NCBI RefSeq assembly: GCF_007421815.1
Contig: NZ_VLNT01000002.1
Coordinates: forward strand, 62,001-126,000
Length of the DNA stretch: 64,000 nucleotides
DNA from: Aeromicrobium piscarium
GTDB lineage: Bacteria; Actinomycetota; Actinomycetes; Propionibacteriales; Nocardioidaceae
Direction of reading: 5' to 3'
Within the stretch, counting starts at the first letter, position 1. Every line of letters starts with the position of its first letter. The translations under genes were made by a program, and so were the position numbers. The notes beneath the pieces are model-generated. The model searched no databases. It had not been told where the DNA came from and saw nothing but the letters and a program-made list of their open reading frames with translations. Positions 38,743 through 47,337 of the stretch are shown piece after piece.

Positions 38743-38768
38743 CGGTCCCATGCCTGGGCACGGGACCG
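38743..38768 (-). terminator. Hairpin 3' of the small coiled-coil gene
   Basis: Arms CGGTCCC and GGGACCG with an inner TGCC/GGCA stem, one mismatch and a 2-nt loop form a very stable 26-nt stem. It lies 3 bp after the stop of 38772-38969 and 90 bp before smc, and is probably a terminator without a T-tract. Confidence 0.65.
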
Positions 38769-38771
38769 GAA

Positions 38772-38969
38772 TCAGCGCGAGGCGGGCTCGAACAATTCGG
38801 CGACGTCGTCGACGCGCGATCCGAGCGCCTCGACCAGGCCGTCGTTCTCGACCTTGAGTCGCAGCACCTCGGCCTCGAGGTCGGCGACCCGGCGGCGCAG
38901 ACGAGCCAGTTCACCGGCGGCGTGATCGTACGACGGGCCTGCCAGATAACCGACGAGCGCTTTGGCCAT
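38772..38969 (-). CDS. Small coiled-coil protein of unknown function
   Basis: 65 aa beginning MAKALVGYLAGPSYDHAAGE, then a heptad-rich helix LARLRRRVADLEAEVLRLK and LVEALGSRVDDVAELFEP. I recall similar short MAK-type coiled-coil proteins in actinobacteria but know no function. ATG 38969 has AAGGAC 7 nt upstream, and a strong hairpin follows the stop, so it looks like an independent, real gene. It is divergent from the PH-domain pair. Confidence 0.7.
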   Translation of the reverse strand: MAKALVGYLAGPSYDHAAGELARLRRRVADLEAEVLRLKVENDGLVEALGSRVDDVAELFEPASR

Positions 38970-39111
38970 GAGTGTCCTTCACAAGAGTTCAGACGGGTGT
39001 TGGCAGCCATGACTGCCATCGTCCAGTGTCTCACCGGCACATCGAGAGGGTCAAATCACCCGACCACAGGCTTGCCCTCACCACCGGCCGTCGACTACTA
39101 GGGTGGAGGCC

Positions 39112-39597
39112 GTGTCCGATCTCTTCACCTCACCGACCGGCGACTGGACCGCAGTCTCCCCACGACTCGCGACGGCCCGTCGACTCATCGGCGCCGTCTG
39201 CGGCGGAGTGCTGCTGCTCATCGGGATCATCCTGGCGATCGTCCTGTGGTGGTGGCTGGGCCTTCCCGTCGCCCTCATCGGCCTCGTCATCGCCGGCTGG
39301 GTGTGGTGGTGGGCGCCCCGCAACCGGCGCAGTTGGGGGTATGCGGAGGGCGAGGAGGACTTCGTCGTGCGCGGCGGCATCATGTTCCGCCGGCTCGTCG
39401 CCGTGCCCTACGGACGCATGCAGTTCGTCGACGTCGAGGCAGGCCCGATCGCGCGCCAGTTCGGCTTCGCGACGGTCACCCTGCACACGGCCAGCACCAA
39501 GACCGCCGCGGGCATCCCGGGTGTGCCGATCGACGAGGCGAACCGACTGCGCAACCGTCTGACGGAACTCGGCGACTCCGGGGGCGCCGGTGTCTGA
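39112..39597 (+). CDS. PH-domain membrane protein (YdbS-like)
   Basis: 161 aa. Two TM segments (about 28-50 GVLLLIGIILAIVLWWWLG and 53-70 VALIGLVIAGWVWWW) precede a bacterial PH domain (bPH2), with GGIMFRRLVAVPYGRMQFVDV and IARQFGFATVTLHTAST. Family members are known as YdbS and occur in pairs with YdbT-type proteins. GTG 39112 is 7 nt after a TAGGGT box (39099-39104). It overlaps the next gene by 8 nt. The role is unknown; a membrane stress role is suggested for Bacillus homologues. Confidence 0.82.
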   Translation: MSDLFTSPTGDWTAVSPRLATARRLIGAVCGGVLLLIGIILAIVLWWWLGLPVALIGLVIAGWVWWWAPRNRRSWGYAEGEEDFVVRGGIMFRRLVAVPYGRMQFVDVEAGPIARQFGFATVTLHTASTKTAAGIPGVPIDEANRLRNRLTELGDSGGAGV

Positions 39598-40948
39598 GCT
39601 GCCACCGGACGACCTCGAGTCGCCCGAGGAGCCGGGTACCCCGGCCGTCCCCGCCGGCGCCCAGACCGATGGACGCCGCACCCATCCGCTGACCGCCCTC
39701 GTCCAGGGCGGCATCTGGGCGGGTCTCGGCATCGTGGGCCTGTTCAACGCCTTCGTCAACGGCGACACCTTCAGCCTGTTCAGCGGCGCCATCGCCGTGG
39801 CGGCGGCGGTGGCCGGCGGTCTGCTGATCGGACTGGTCGCGGGCTTCCTCCGGTGGTACTTCACCCGATACTTCATCGACGGAACCGAGTTACGCATCGA
39901 GTCGGGAGTCATCTTCCGCACCTCGCGGCGCATCCCCTACGAGCGCCTCCAGTCCGTCGACATCGACGAGCCCTTCCTCGCTCGCCTGGTCAAGCTCTCC
40001 GAGCTGCACATGGAGATGGCCGGCGGGGGCGAATCGCGGTCGACGCTGCGCTTCCTCCCCCTCGACGAGTCGCGCCAGCTACGTCGCGTCCTGCTCGCGC
40101 GCGCCCACGGGGCGGGTGCCGACGAGGCCGTGGGGGTGGCCGAGGAGCAGCGAGAGGTCATCACCGTCGTCGGCCCCGATCGCATCATCATCGGCACGCT
40201 GCTGTCCCTGGACTTCCTCTTCGCCGTCGCCGCGATCGTAACCCTGTTGATCGTCGGCTTCGCGGTGCCCGATGCGTGGGCCGTGCTGGGCGGCATCATC
40301 CCCACCGGCTTCTGGTTGGTCCAGATCATCGGCAGTCGCGTGATCGCGCAGTGGAACTTCACGCTGTCGCGCGGATCTCGGGGCCTGCGGATCGAGCGGG
40401 GCCTGCTCTCACGCAGTTCGCAGACGATCCCGTACGAGCGTGTGCAGGGCATCGCGGTGGTGGAGCCGTTCATCTGGCGCAAGCTCGGGTGGCAGCGCCT
40501 GTCGGTCGACATCGCCGGATACGGGGCGTCGTCCGACGAGGAGAACGGTGTCTCGGACACCACGCTGCTGCCGATCAGCGATCCGCCGCTCGCCCGAGCG
40601 GTCGCCGAGGAGCTCATCGCCGGATCCGATCCCGACGCCGTCGAGCGCACTCCGGTCTCTCGCCGGTCCTGGATCTTCGCCCCGATCGGCTATCGCTTCC
40701 GCTGGGTGGGTGCTTCGGACCGGACCTTCATCGCCCGCGAGGGCTGGATATCGCGGCACGCGGATCTGGTCCCGCACCACAAGACGCAGTCGGTCGCGCT
40801 CCGTCAGGGTCCCTTGCAGCGCTGGCGCAAGGTGGCCACGGTCGAGGTGCACACCCCTCCGGGCCCGGTGAACGCTGAAGGCCGCCACCTGGATGCCTCG
40901 GTCGCCCGCGACATCGCCGACCAGCAGATCGCCCGCGCCCCGCACTAG
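39590..40948 (+). CDS. Multi-PH-domain membrane protein (YdbT-like)
   Basis: 452 aa with a Pro/Glu-rich N-terminal stretch, two pairs of TM segments (about 36-80 and 205-245) and three bPH2 domains, each marked by a motif of the type SRRIPYERLQSVDI, SQTIPYERVQGIAVV and HADLVPHHKTQSVAL. It pairs with the preceding YdbS-like protein. Its TAG shares a CTAG tetranucleotide with the TAG of the convergent dusB. Confidence 0.84.
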   Translation: MSELPPDDLESPEEPGTPAVPAGAQTDGRRTHPLTALVQGGIWAGLGIVGLFNAFVNGDTFSLFSGAIAVAAAVAGGLLIGLVAGFLRWYFTRYFIDGTELRIESGVIFRTSRRIPYERLQSVDIDEPFLARLVKLSELHMEMAGGGESRSTLRFLPLDESRQLRRVLLARAHGAGADEAVGVAEEQREVITVVGPDRIIIGTLLSLDFLFAVAAIVTLLIVGFAVPDAWAVLGGIIPTGFWLVQIIGSRVIAQWNFTLSRGSRGLRIERGLLSRSSQTIPYERVQGIAVVEPFIWRKLGWQRLSVDIAGYGASSDEENGVSDTTLLPISDPPLARAVAEELIAGSDPDAVERTPVSRRSWIFAPIGYRFRWVGASDRTFIAREGWISRHADLVPHHKTQSVALRQGPLQRWRKVATVEVHTPPGPVNAEGRHLDASVARDIADQQIARAPH

Positions 40949-42093
40949 CCCCCGGAGGTGGCGTCCTCGGCGGCGATATCGATGGCTCCGGCCAGCTCGC
41001 GCGAGTCGAGCCAGCCGTCCGGCAGGTGAACACGTTTGGGCGATCCCTGTCGGCCACGTGGCGTCCCGAGCTCGGAGACCGGATACGGCTCGTCGGGATC
41101 GAGTTCGACGAGCAGGGAGTCGAGGGCGGCGTACGACGACACCATGCCGAGGTCCTCGCGGATGCGGCCTCCGGCCGGGAACCCCTTGAGATACCAGGAG
41201 ACGTGCTTGCGGAACTCCACGCACCCGCGCTCCTCACCCAGCCATTCGCCGAGCAGCTCAGCGTGGCGACGCATCACGCCCATCACCTCACCGAGGCGGG
41301 GCAGTTCCTGCGCCGTCTCCCCCGCGAAAGCCGCGGACAGATCGCGGAACAGCCACGGCCGGCCTAGACAGCCGCGGCCCACGACCACGCCATCGCAACC
41401 GGTCCGCTCGACCATGGCGATGGCGTCGGCGGCCTCCCAGATGTCGCCGTTGCCGAGGACGGGTATCGAGGAGACGGCCGCCTTCAGCTCGCCGATCGAG
41501 TCCCAGTCGGCGCGGCCCGAGTAGTGCTGGGACGCCGTGCGCCCGTGCAGCGCGATCGCCGCCGCGCCCGTGTCCTCGGCGATGCGTCCGGCATCCAGAT
41601 AGGTCAGGTGGTCGTCGTCGATGCCCTTGCGGGTCTTCATCGTGACGGGGACGCCGTACGGACGCGCCGCTTCGACGGCCTCGGTGAGGATCTGTCCGAG
41701 GAGCGTCGCCTTCCAGGGCAGCGCCGCTCCCCCGCCCTTGCGTGTGATCTTGGGAACGGGACAACCGAAGTTGAGATCGACGTGGTCGACCCCGTGCTCG
41801 CCGCACAGCACCCGGACGGCCTCGCCCATCGTGGCGGGATCGACGCCGTAGAGCTGCACGGACTTGACCGACTCGTTGGGGGCGAAGGTCAGCATCGACA
41901 GGCTGACCCGGTCCCGTTCGACGAGCCCCCGCGAGGTGATCATCTCGCAGACGTAGAGACCGGCCCCCTGCTCGGCGCACAGTTGGCGGAAGGCCGCGTT
42001 CGTGACACCGGCCATCGGCGCGAGCACGACCGGTGTCGCGACCTCGATGGAGTCACCCAGGCGCAGAGGTCCGGGCAGCGTGGCAGTGGGCAT
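40945..42093 (-). CDS. dusB: tRNA-dihydrouridine synthase DusB
   Basis: FMN-dependent enzyme reducing uridine to dihydrouridine in tRNA. 382 aa TIM barrel. VLAPMAGVTNAAFRQLC, DLNFGCPVPKITRKGGGAAL with the catalytic Cys, TMKTRKGIDDDH, ALHGRTASQHYSG and VLGNGDIW are canonical; VVVGRGCLGRPWLF closes the FMN phosphate site. A GAGACT box ends 7 nt before ATG 42093. The gene is in the dusB subgroup and was called nifR3 in older annotations. Confidence 0.93.
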   Translation of the reverse strand: MPTATLPGPLRLGDSIEVATPVVLAPMAGVTNAAFRQLCAEQGAGLYVCEMITSRGLVERDRVSLSMLTFAPNESVKSVQLYGVDPATMGEAVRVLCGEHGVDHVDLNFGCPVPKITRKGGGAALPWKATLLGQILTEAVEAARPYGVPVTMKTRKGIDDDHLTYLDAGRIAEDTGAAAIALHGRTASQHYSGRADWDSIGELKAAVSSIPVLGNGDIWEAADAIAMVERTGCDGVVVGRGCLGRPWLFRDLSAAFAGETAQELPRLGEVMGVMRRHAELLGEWLGEERGCVEFRKHVSWYLKGFPAGGRIREDLGMVSSYAALDSLLVELDPDEPYPVSELGTPRGRQGSPKRVHLPDGWLDSRELAGAIDIAAEDATSGG

Positions 42094-42135
42094 GGCATCC
42101 AGTCTCCCAGCCCCCGCAACCAGAAGCTCACGAAC

Positions 42136-42735
42136 CTACTCCTCAGGGGCAGGGGTGTCCTCGGGGGCGGGGACCGTCCAGCGGATCGCGGAGGCCGCGT
42201 CGGTGACCTGCAGGTCGATCGACTCCACCTGGCGGTCCGCGGGGAGGAGGTAGACGAGACACTGCTCGATCTCCTCGCCGGCCTCCAGATCGGCGGGCAC
42301 AGGCGTGGGCGGGCACGGCTCGAAGGAACCGACGATCGAGTTGGCGGTCAGCAGCGTGCGGTCATCGGTGTGCGCGAAGATCGGCAGCGAGGTGGTTCCC
42401 GGCGTGCCGGGCCCCTCGTTGACCACCGTCACCCGCACATATCGCGGGGAGGAGGCGGCGTCCTCCTCAGACAGCGAGAACAGCGAGAAGTCGGCGATAT
42501 CGCCGGTGTCGACCGCCGTGACAGTGACCGTCAGCGCGGTCGCGTCCTCGGCATCCTCGGGGTAGGCGACGGTCGCGCTCTCACCGAGGTCCAGCTCCGT
42601 GCCGCCCTCGTTCAAGGTCACGCCGTCCGGTACCTCCAGGCCGGTCGGCTCCTCCTCGTCATCGCCGCCGGAGCAACCGCTCGCCACGAGGGCGAGCGCC
42701 AGCATGGTGCCGACGTACCACGGTGTCCTGCTCAC
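42136..42735 (-). CDS. Putative lipoprotein with Ig-like (DUF4352-type) domain
   Basis: 199 aa with lipoprotein signal MSRTPWYVGTMLALALVASGC (lipobox Cys about 21), a Gly/Asp/Glu linker, then a beta-rich domain (TALTVTVTAVDTG, YVRVTVVNEGPGT, CLVYLLPADRQVESIDLQV) typical of DUF4352/telomeric-repeat-binding-like folds of secreted proteins. The exact family is uncertain. It starts at GTG 42735 and ends 43 bp from dusB, same strand. Confidence 0.7.
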   Translation of the reverse strand: MSRTPWYVGTMLALALVASGCSGGDDEEEPTGLEVPDGVTLNEGGTELDLGESATVAYPEDAEDATALTVTVTAVDTGDIADFSLFSLSEEDAASSPRYVRVTVVNEGPGTPGTTSLPIFAHTDDRTLLTANSIVGSFEPCPPTPVPADLEAGEEIEQCLVYLLPADRQVESIDLQVTDAASAIRWTVPAPEDTPAPEE

Positions 42736-42760
42736 GAGAGTCAGCGTGCCGGACGGCCGG

Positions 42761-44149
42761 TCAGGCGCCGATGAGGCGCGCCGCGAGGTAACCCTCGACC
42801 TGATCGAGAGCCACGCGCTCCTGATTCATGGTGTCCCGCTCGCGGATCGTCACCGCCTGATCGTCGAGGGTGTCGAAGTCGACCGTGATACAGAACGGCG
42901 TGCCGATCTCGTCCTGCCGGCGGTAGCGCTTGCCGATCGCCTGGGCGTCGTCGAAGTCGACATTCCAGTTACGGCGCAGCTGCGCGGCGAGGTCGCGCGC
43001 CTTCGGCGAGAGAGCCTCGTTGCGCGAGAGCGGCAGCACCGCGGCCTTGACCGGGGAGAGCCGCGGATCGAGCTTGAGCACCGTGCGCTTGTCGACCCCG
43101 CCCTTGGCGTTCGGGGCCTCGTCCTCGGTGTAGGCATCGACCAGGAAGGCCATCATGGACCGGTTGAGCCCGGCCGCGGGCTCGATGACATAGGGGATCC
43201 ACCGCTCGTTGTTCTGCTGATCGAAGTACGAGAGATCCTGGCCCGAGTGCTCGCTGTGGGTCTTGAGGTCGAAGTCCGTGCGATTGGCCACGCCCTCCAG
43301 CTCGCCCCACTCCGAGCCGGTGAAACCGAAGCGGTACTCGATGTCGACGGTGCGCTTGGAGTAGTGCGAGAGCTTCTCGGCCGGATGCTCGTACAGCCGC
43401 AGGTTCTCCGGATCGACGCCGAGGCCGGTGTACCAGGACATCCGCTCGTCGATCCAGTAGTCGTGCCACTCCTCGTCCGAGCCCGGGGCGACGAAGAACT
43501 CCATCTCCATCTGCTCGAACTCGCGCGTGCGGAAGATGAAGTTGCCCGGCGTGATCTCGTTGCGGAAGCTCTTGCCGATCTGACCGATGCCGAACGGCGG
43601 CTTCTTACGCGAGGTGGTCATGACCTGGGCGAAGTTGATGAAGATGCCCTGGGCGGTCTCGGGACGCAGGTAGTGCAGTCCCTCATCGGACTCGACAGGG
43701 CCGAGGAAGGTCTTGAGCAGGCCGTTGAACATGCGCGGCTCGGTCCACTCGCCGCGCGTACCGCAATTGGCGCAGACGATATCGGTCATCGGGACGGCAT
43801 CGGGGTCGTCGAGCCCCTTCTTCTCCGCGTAGGCCTCCTGCAGGTGGTCCTGGCGGAAGCGCTTGTGGCAGGACAGGCACTCCACGAGCGGGTCGACGAA
43901 GGCCGACAGATGCCCTGAGGCCTGCCACACCGGAGTCGGCAGGATGACCGAAGAGTCGAGGCCCACGACATCGTCGCGGCCCTGCACCATGGTCTTCCAC
44001 CACTGGCGCTTGATGTTCTCCTTCAGCTCGGTGCCCATCGGCCCGTAGTCCCAGGCTGAACGGGTACCTCCGTAGATCTCCCCGCACTGGTAGACGAATC
44101 CTCGGCGCTTGCAGAGGCTGATGACGGTATCGAGAACGGAGGCGGGCAT
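42761..44149 (-). CDS. glyS: Glycyl-tRNA synthetase (alpha2 type)
   Basis: Class II synthetase of the dimeric type. 462 aa. Motif 1 region [22 protein letters not shown], a zinc site of paired cysteines (CLSCHKRF and CANCGTRGE), [14 protein letters not shown], motif 2 [20 protein letters not shown] and motif 3 [14 protein letters not shown] are all present, followed by the C-terminal anticodon-binding domain. A TAGGCT box (44225-44230) about 75 nt upstream is a candidate -10; GGAAG precedes the ATG. No T-box leader is seen. Confidence 0.95.
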   Translation of the reverse strand: MPASVLDTVISLCKRRGFVYQCGEIYGGTRSAWDYGPMGTELKENIKRQWWKTMVQGRDDVVGLDSSVILPTPVWQASGHLSAFVDPLVECLSCHKRFRQDHLQEAYAEKKGLDDPDAVPMTDIVCANCGTRGEWTEPRMFNGLLKTFLGPVESDEGLHYLRPETAQGIFINFAQVMTTSRKKPPFGIGQIGKSFRNEITPGNFIFRTREFEQMEMEFFVAPGSDEEWHDYWIDERMSWYTGLGVDPENLRLYEHPAEKLSHYSKRTVDIEYRFGFTGSEWGELEGVANRTDFDLKTHSEHSGQDLSYFDQQNNERWIPYVIEPAAGLNRSMMAFLVDAYTEDEAPNAKGGVDKRTVLKLDPRLSPVKAAVLPLSRNEALSPKARDLAAQLRRNWNVDFDDAQAIGKRYRRQDEIGTPFCITVDFDTLDDQAVTIRERDTMNQERVALDQVEGYLAARLIGA

Positions 44150-44318
44150 CGCAGACTTCCAATCCGGCTGGGTGTCGGTGGGCTTTCGCAGTGCGTCGTA
44201 ACGCTCTGCGCCCAGGGTCGCCTCAGCCTACTCGGCCCGGACGTTTGCCGGGCTCCCACCCGAGACTTCCTCCTGGATGGCAGAACCCAGGTGACCGCCA
44301 TCACTCAGGTCACCCGGA

Positions 44319-44357
44319 TTTGACAACCATTCCGGCGACTTATGAGAATGGTTCCCA
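44319..44357 (+). promoter_or_regulatory. Zur-type operator and promoter of znuA
   Basis: TTGACA (about 44320-44325) and GAGAAT (44344-44349) form a -35/-10 pair with an 18-nt spacer, and the -10 ends 7 nt before ATG 44357. TGAGAATGGTTCCCA (44343-44357) overlaps the -10 and resembles actinobacterial Zur boxes. AACCATT just upstream forms an inverted repeat with AATGGTT. With a Fur-family gene at the end of the same cluster, zinc-responsive repression is likely. Confidence 0.6.
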
Positions 44358-45349
44358 TGCACAGGTCTGTCCTTCCCGCCCTGCTCACCGCATCCGCACT
44401 GACCCTCGCGGCATGCGGCGGCACCGACGACTCCGGTGACGACGGCGTGTCCGTCGTCGCGTCCTTCTATCCCGCGCAATATCTCGCCGAACGTGTCGGC
44501 GGCGATCTCGTCGAGGTCTCCACCCTCACCTCGCCGGGCGTAGAGGCCCACGACCTCGAGCTCACCGCACGCCAGATCGGCGAGCTGCGCGATGCCGACG
44601 TCCTGGTGTACCTCGAGCACTTCCAGGCGGCGGTCGACCACGCGGTCGAGCAGGCCGACCGGGATGCTGGCACCACGGTCGACCTGGCCGCGGGTGTCGA
44701 GCTCCTGGAGGAGTCCGACGGCGGCCACGACCATGCCCACGAGGAAGAAGGGCACGAGGACCACGACCACGGCGAGGAAGGCCATGAGGAGGACCACGCC
44801 CACGAGGAGGACGGCCACGACCACGGCGGCGTCGATCCGCACCTGTGGCTCGATCCCGCCAACCTGGAGCCCGCGGCCACCGCGATCGCCGATGCCCTGA
44901 GCGACGCCGATCCGGGCAATGCCGACACGTACCGAGCCAATGCCGACGAACTCGTCGAGGACCTCACGACCCTCGACGAGGAGTTCGAGACCGGCCTGGC
45001 GCAGTGCGAGCGCCGCGAGTTCGTCACCAGCCACACCGCATTCTCCTACCTCGCGCACGCCTACGACCTCACCCAGGTGCCGATCGCCGGCATCGACCCG
45101 GGCACCGAGCCCTCGTCGGCGCAGCTCGCCGAGATCACCGACCTGGTCCAGGAGGAGGGCATCACCACGATCTTCACCGAGACGCTGGTGTCCCCCGCCC
45201 TCGCTGAGACCATCGCCCGCGAGACCGGGGCACGGACGGCTACGCTAGACCCGATCGAGGGCCTCACCGACGAGACCGCCGATGCCGATTACCTGTCGCT
45301 CATGCGAGACAACCTCGCCGCACTGCAAGAGGCCAACACCTGCCGATGA
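44357..45349 (+). CDS. znuA: Zinc-binding lipoprotein ZnuA with His-rich loop
   Basis: Cluster A-I solute-binding protein delivering Zn2+ to ZnuBC. 330 aa. MHRSVLPALLTASALTLAAC is a lipoprotein signal. The metal ligands include the His of SPGVEAHDLELT and HLWLDPANLEP, plus SHTAFSYLAHAYDL. A long flexible loop at about 122-160 is packed with His/Asp/Glu (repeats of GHDHAHEEEGH type), a hallmark of zinc rather than manganese binders. ATG 44357, not the in-frame ATG 44342, fits both the signal peptide and the promoter. It overlaps znuC by ATGA. Confidence 0.93.
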   Translation: MHRSVLPALLTASALTLAACGGTDDSGDDGVSVVASFYPAQYLAERVGGDLVEVSTLTSPGVEAHDLELTARQIGELRDADVLVYLEHFQAAVDHAVEQADRDAGTTVDLAAGVELLEESDGGHDHAHEEEGHEDHDHGEEGHEEDHAHEEDGHDHGGVDPHLWLDPANLEPAATAIADALSDADPGNADTYRANADELVEDLTTLDEEFETGLAQCERREFVTSHTAFSYLAHAYDLTQVPIAGIDPGTEPSSAQLAEITDLVQEEGITTIFTETLVSPALAETIARETGARTATLDPIEGLTDETADADYLSLMRDNLAALQEANTCR

Positions 45350-46107
45350 CATCACCGCTCACCGCCCGCGGGGTCGAAGTCGACCTCGCGGGCGGTCCCG
45401 TCGTCCGCGGCGTCGACCTCACGGTCGGCACCGGCGAGTTCGTGACACTGCTCGGCGCGAACGGGTCGGGCAAGTCCACCCTGGTCCGCGCCCTCGTGGG
45501 GCTGATCCCGGCGCGCGGCTCGATCGAGCTGTTCGGCACACCGCTCGCACGTTTCCGCGACCGCTGGCGCTTGGGTTACGTTCCTCAACGGCCCGGCAGC
45601 TCGAGCGGCGTGCCGGCGACTGTGCGCGAAGTCGTCACGAGCGGACGCCTCGCCCATCGCCCCTTGCTCGGCTTCGCCTCCCGGTCGGACCGGGCCGCGG
45701 TCGATGAGGCCATCTCCCACGTCCGGCTGGGCGCGAAGGCGGACCAGCCGATCACCGAGCTCTCCGGTGGTCAGCAGCAGCGCGCCTATATCGCGCGGGC
45801 GCTGGTCGGCGATCCGCAACTGCTGGTCATGGACGAGCCCACCGCCGGAGTCGACGCCGAGAGCGCCTCGGTACTGGCTTCGCTCATCGGCCACCTCGTC
45901 GATGATCACGGCATGGCGGTGCTCATGGTGGCGCACGAGCTCGGCCCCATGCGTGCGCTCGTGGACCGTGCGGTCGTGATCGACGCGGGACGTGTCTCCT
46001 ACGAGGGCCCGGTCGACGGCGTCAGGCACGACCACGCGCACGACCATCCCCATATCGGTGCGCCCGAGCGGGTCCGCCCGGTTCCCGAGGAGGGTCCGCT
46101 CGGATGA
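45346..46107 (+). CDS. znuC: Zinc ABC transporter ATP-binding protein ZnuC
   Basis: ATPase of the zinc importer, 253 aa. Walker A LLGANGSGKST (about 37-47), LGYVPQRPG Q-loop, LSGGQQQRAYIARAL signature, Walker B LLVMDEPTAGVD and the switch His in VAHELGPM. The C-terminus has a short His-rich tail (HDHAHDHPH, about 227-235) not needed for ATPase activity. Four-nt overlaps on both sides couple it to znuA and znuB. Confidence 0.93.
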   Translation: MTSPLTARGVEVDLAGGPVVRGVDLTVGTGEFVTLLGANGSGKSTLVRALVGLIPARGSIELFGTPLARFRDRWRLGYVPQRPGSSSGVPATVREVVTSGRLAHRPLLGFASRSDRAAVDEAISHVRLGAKADQPITELSGGQQQRAYIARALVGDPQLLVMDEPTAGVDAESASVLASLIGHLVDDHGMAVLMVAHELGPMRALVDRAVVIDAGRVSYEGPVDGVRHDHAHDHPHIGAPERVRPVPEEGPLG

Positions 46108-46925
46108 CCGACCTGCTCGCCTACGACTTCATGCGCTACGCGCTCATCGCCGCCATCGTCACCGGGCTCGCGGCACCGGCGGTCGGCACGTATATCGTGC
46201 AGCGGCGTCTCGCCCTGCTCGGCGACGGGCTCGGCCACGTCGCGCTGACCGGCGTGGCGCTCGGCCTCTTGACCAATGTCGCCCCGACGCTGACGGCCGT
46301 GGCGGTCGCGGTGCTCGGCGCGGTGGCGATCGAACTGTTGCGCACCTACGCCAAGACAAGCGGGGACGTCGCGCTCGCGATGCTCTTCTACGGAGGCATC
46401 GCCGGTGGCGTCATGCTGGTCAACCTGGCCGGAGAGTCGGCATCGACGCTCAACTCCTTCCTGTTCGGCTCGATCACCACGATCGACGCGGCCGATCTGG
46501 TCACGGTCGCGATCCTGGGGCTCGTCGTGGTCCTGCTCTCGATCGGGTTGTCACCGCAGCTGTTCGCGGTCTGCCAGGACGAGGATCACGCGCGCGTGAG
46601 CGGTGTGCCGGTGCGGCTCTACACCATGTTCATCGCCGTGCTGGCGGCCGTCACCATCACGGTCGCGATGCGCACCGTCGGACTCCTCCTCGTGTCCGCA
46701 CTGATGGTCGTGCCCGTCGCAGCGGCACAGCAGCTGACTCGCTCGTTCCGGAGCACGCATCTGGTCGCGATGGTGCTCGGCCTCCTCGCCGCCGTCGGCG
46801 GGGTCGTGGCGAGCTACGAGATCGACACGCAGCCCGGCCCGACGATCGTCATGTTGGCCCTCGCGGTGTTCGCGGTGGCGGCCGTGACTCGCGGGGTCGT
46901 GTCGTTGCGACGTTCGGCCCCGTAG
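46104..46925 (+). CDS. znuB: Zinc ABC transporter permease ZnuB
   Basis: Membrane permease of the ABC-3 family, 273 aa with eight predicted spans. The start MTDLLAYDFMRYALIAAIVTG and RRLALLGDGLGHVALTGVALG (coupling region) are typical, followed by MRTVGLLLVSALMVVPVAAAQQL. It ends 10 bp before the zur ATG, whose -10 box overlaps the end of znuB. Confidence 0.94.
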   Translation: MTDLLAYDFMRYALIAAIVTGLAAPAVGTYIVQRRLALLGDGLGHVALTGVALGLLTNVAPTLTAVAVAVLGAVAIELLRTYAKTSGDVALAMLFYGGIAGGVMLVNLAGESASTLNSFLFGSITTIDAADLVTVAILGLVVVLLSIGLSPQLFAVCQDEDHARVSGVPVRLYTMFIAVLAAVTITVAMRTVGLLLVSALMVVPVAAAQQLTRSFRSTHLVAMVLGLLAAVGGVVASYEIDTQPGPTIVMLALAVFAVAAVTRGVVSLRRSAP

Positions 46926-46935
46926 ACTGGCTGCG

Positions 46936-47337
46936 ATGAGCACCACCAGCGAGACCCCCCAGCGCAACACTCGGCAGCGTCGCGCTGTCCAATCGGTCAT
47001 GGCCGACCTCGAGGGTTTCGCCAGCGCTCAGCAGATCCACGACATCTTGAAACAACGGGGCGAGTCCGTCGGCCTGTCGACGGTCTACCGCAACCTGCAG
47101 GCGCTCGCCGATGCCGACCTCCTCGATGCCCTGCGCAATGACGACGGCGAGACGCTCTACCGCCGTTGCTCCTCGGGGCATCACCACCACCTGGTTTGCC
47201 GCGAGTGCGGACGCACCGTCGAAGTGGAGGGCCCAGCCGTCGAACGGTGGGCGGATGCGACCGCCGAGAAGCACGGTTTCCGCAACGTCGAGCACACTCT
47301 GGAGATCTTCGGCACATGCGCCGACTGCGCGTCCTGA
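46936..47337 (+). CDS. zur: Fur-family zinc regulator Zur
   Basis: Zinc-dependent repressor, 133 aa. Winged-helix DNA-binding domain (TRQRRAVQSVMADLEGFASAQQIHDIL, STVYRNLQALADADLLD), a HHHHLVCRECGRTVEVEG metal-binding segment and a second Cys pair CADC. Placement at the end of znuABC supports Zur rather than Fur. TAGACT (46923-46928) ends 7 nt before ATG 46936, so it can be transcribed by its own leaderless promoter. Confidence 0.9.
   Translation: MSTTSETPQRNTRQRRAVQSVMADLEGFASAQQIHDILKQRGESVGLSTVYRNLQALADADLLDALRNDDGETLYRRCSSGHHHHLVCRECGRTVEVEGPAVERWADATAEKHGFRNVEHTLEIFGTCADCAS

Noticed and set aside
44150..44230. T-box riboswitch upstream of glyS
   Set aside because: The leader is about 70 nt, with no T-box sequence or terminator.
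47166..47315. Fifty-codon upstream extension of the 47316 gene
   Set aside because: It lies within zur in another frame and has no conserved features; ATG 47316 gives the usual length.
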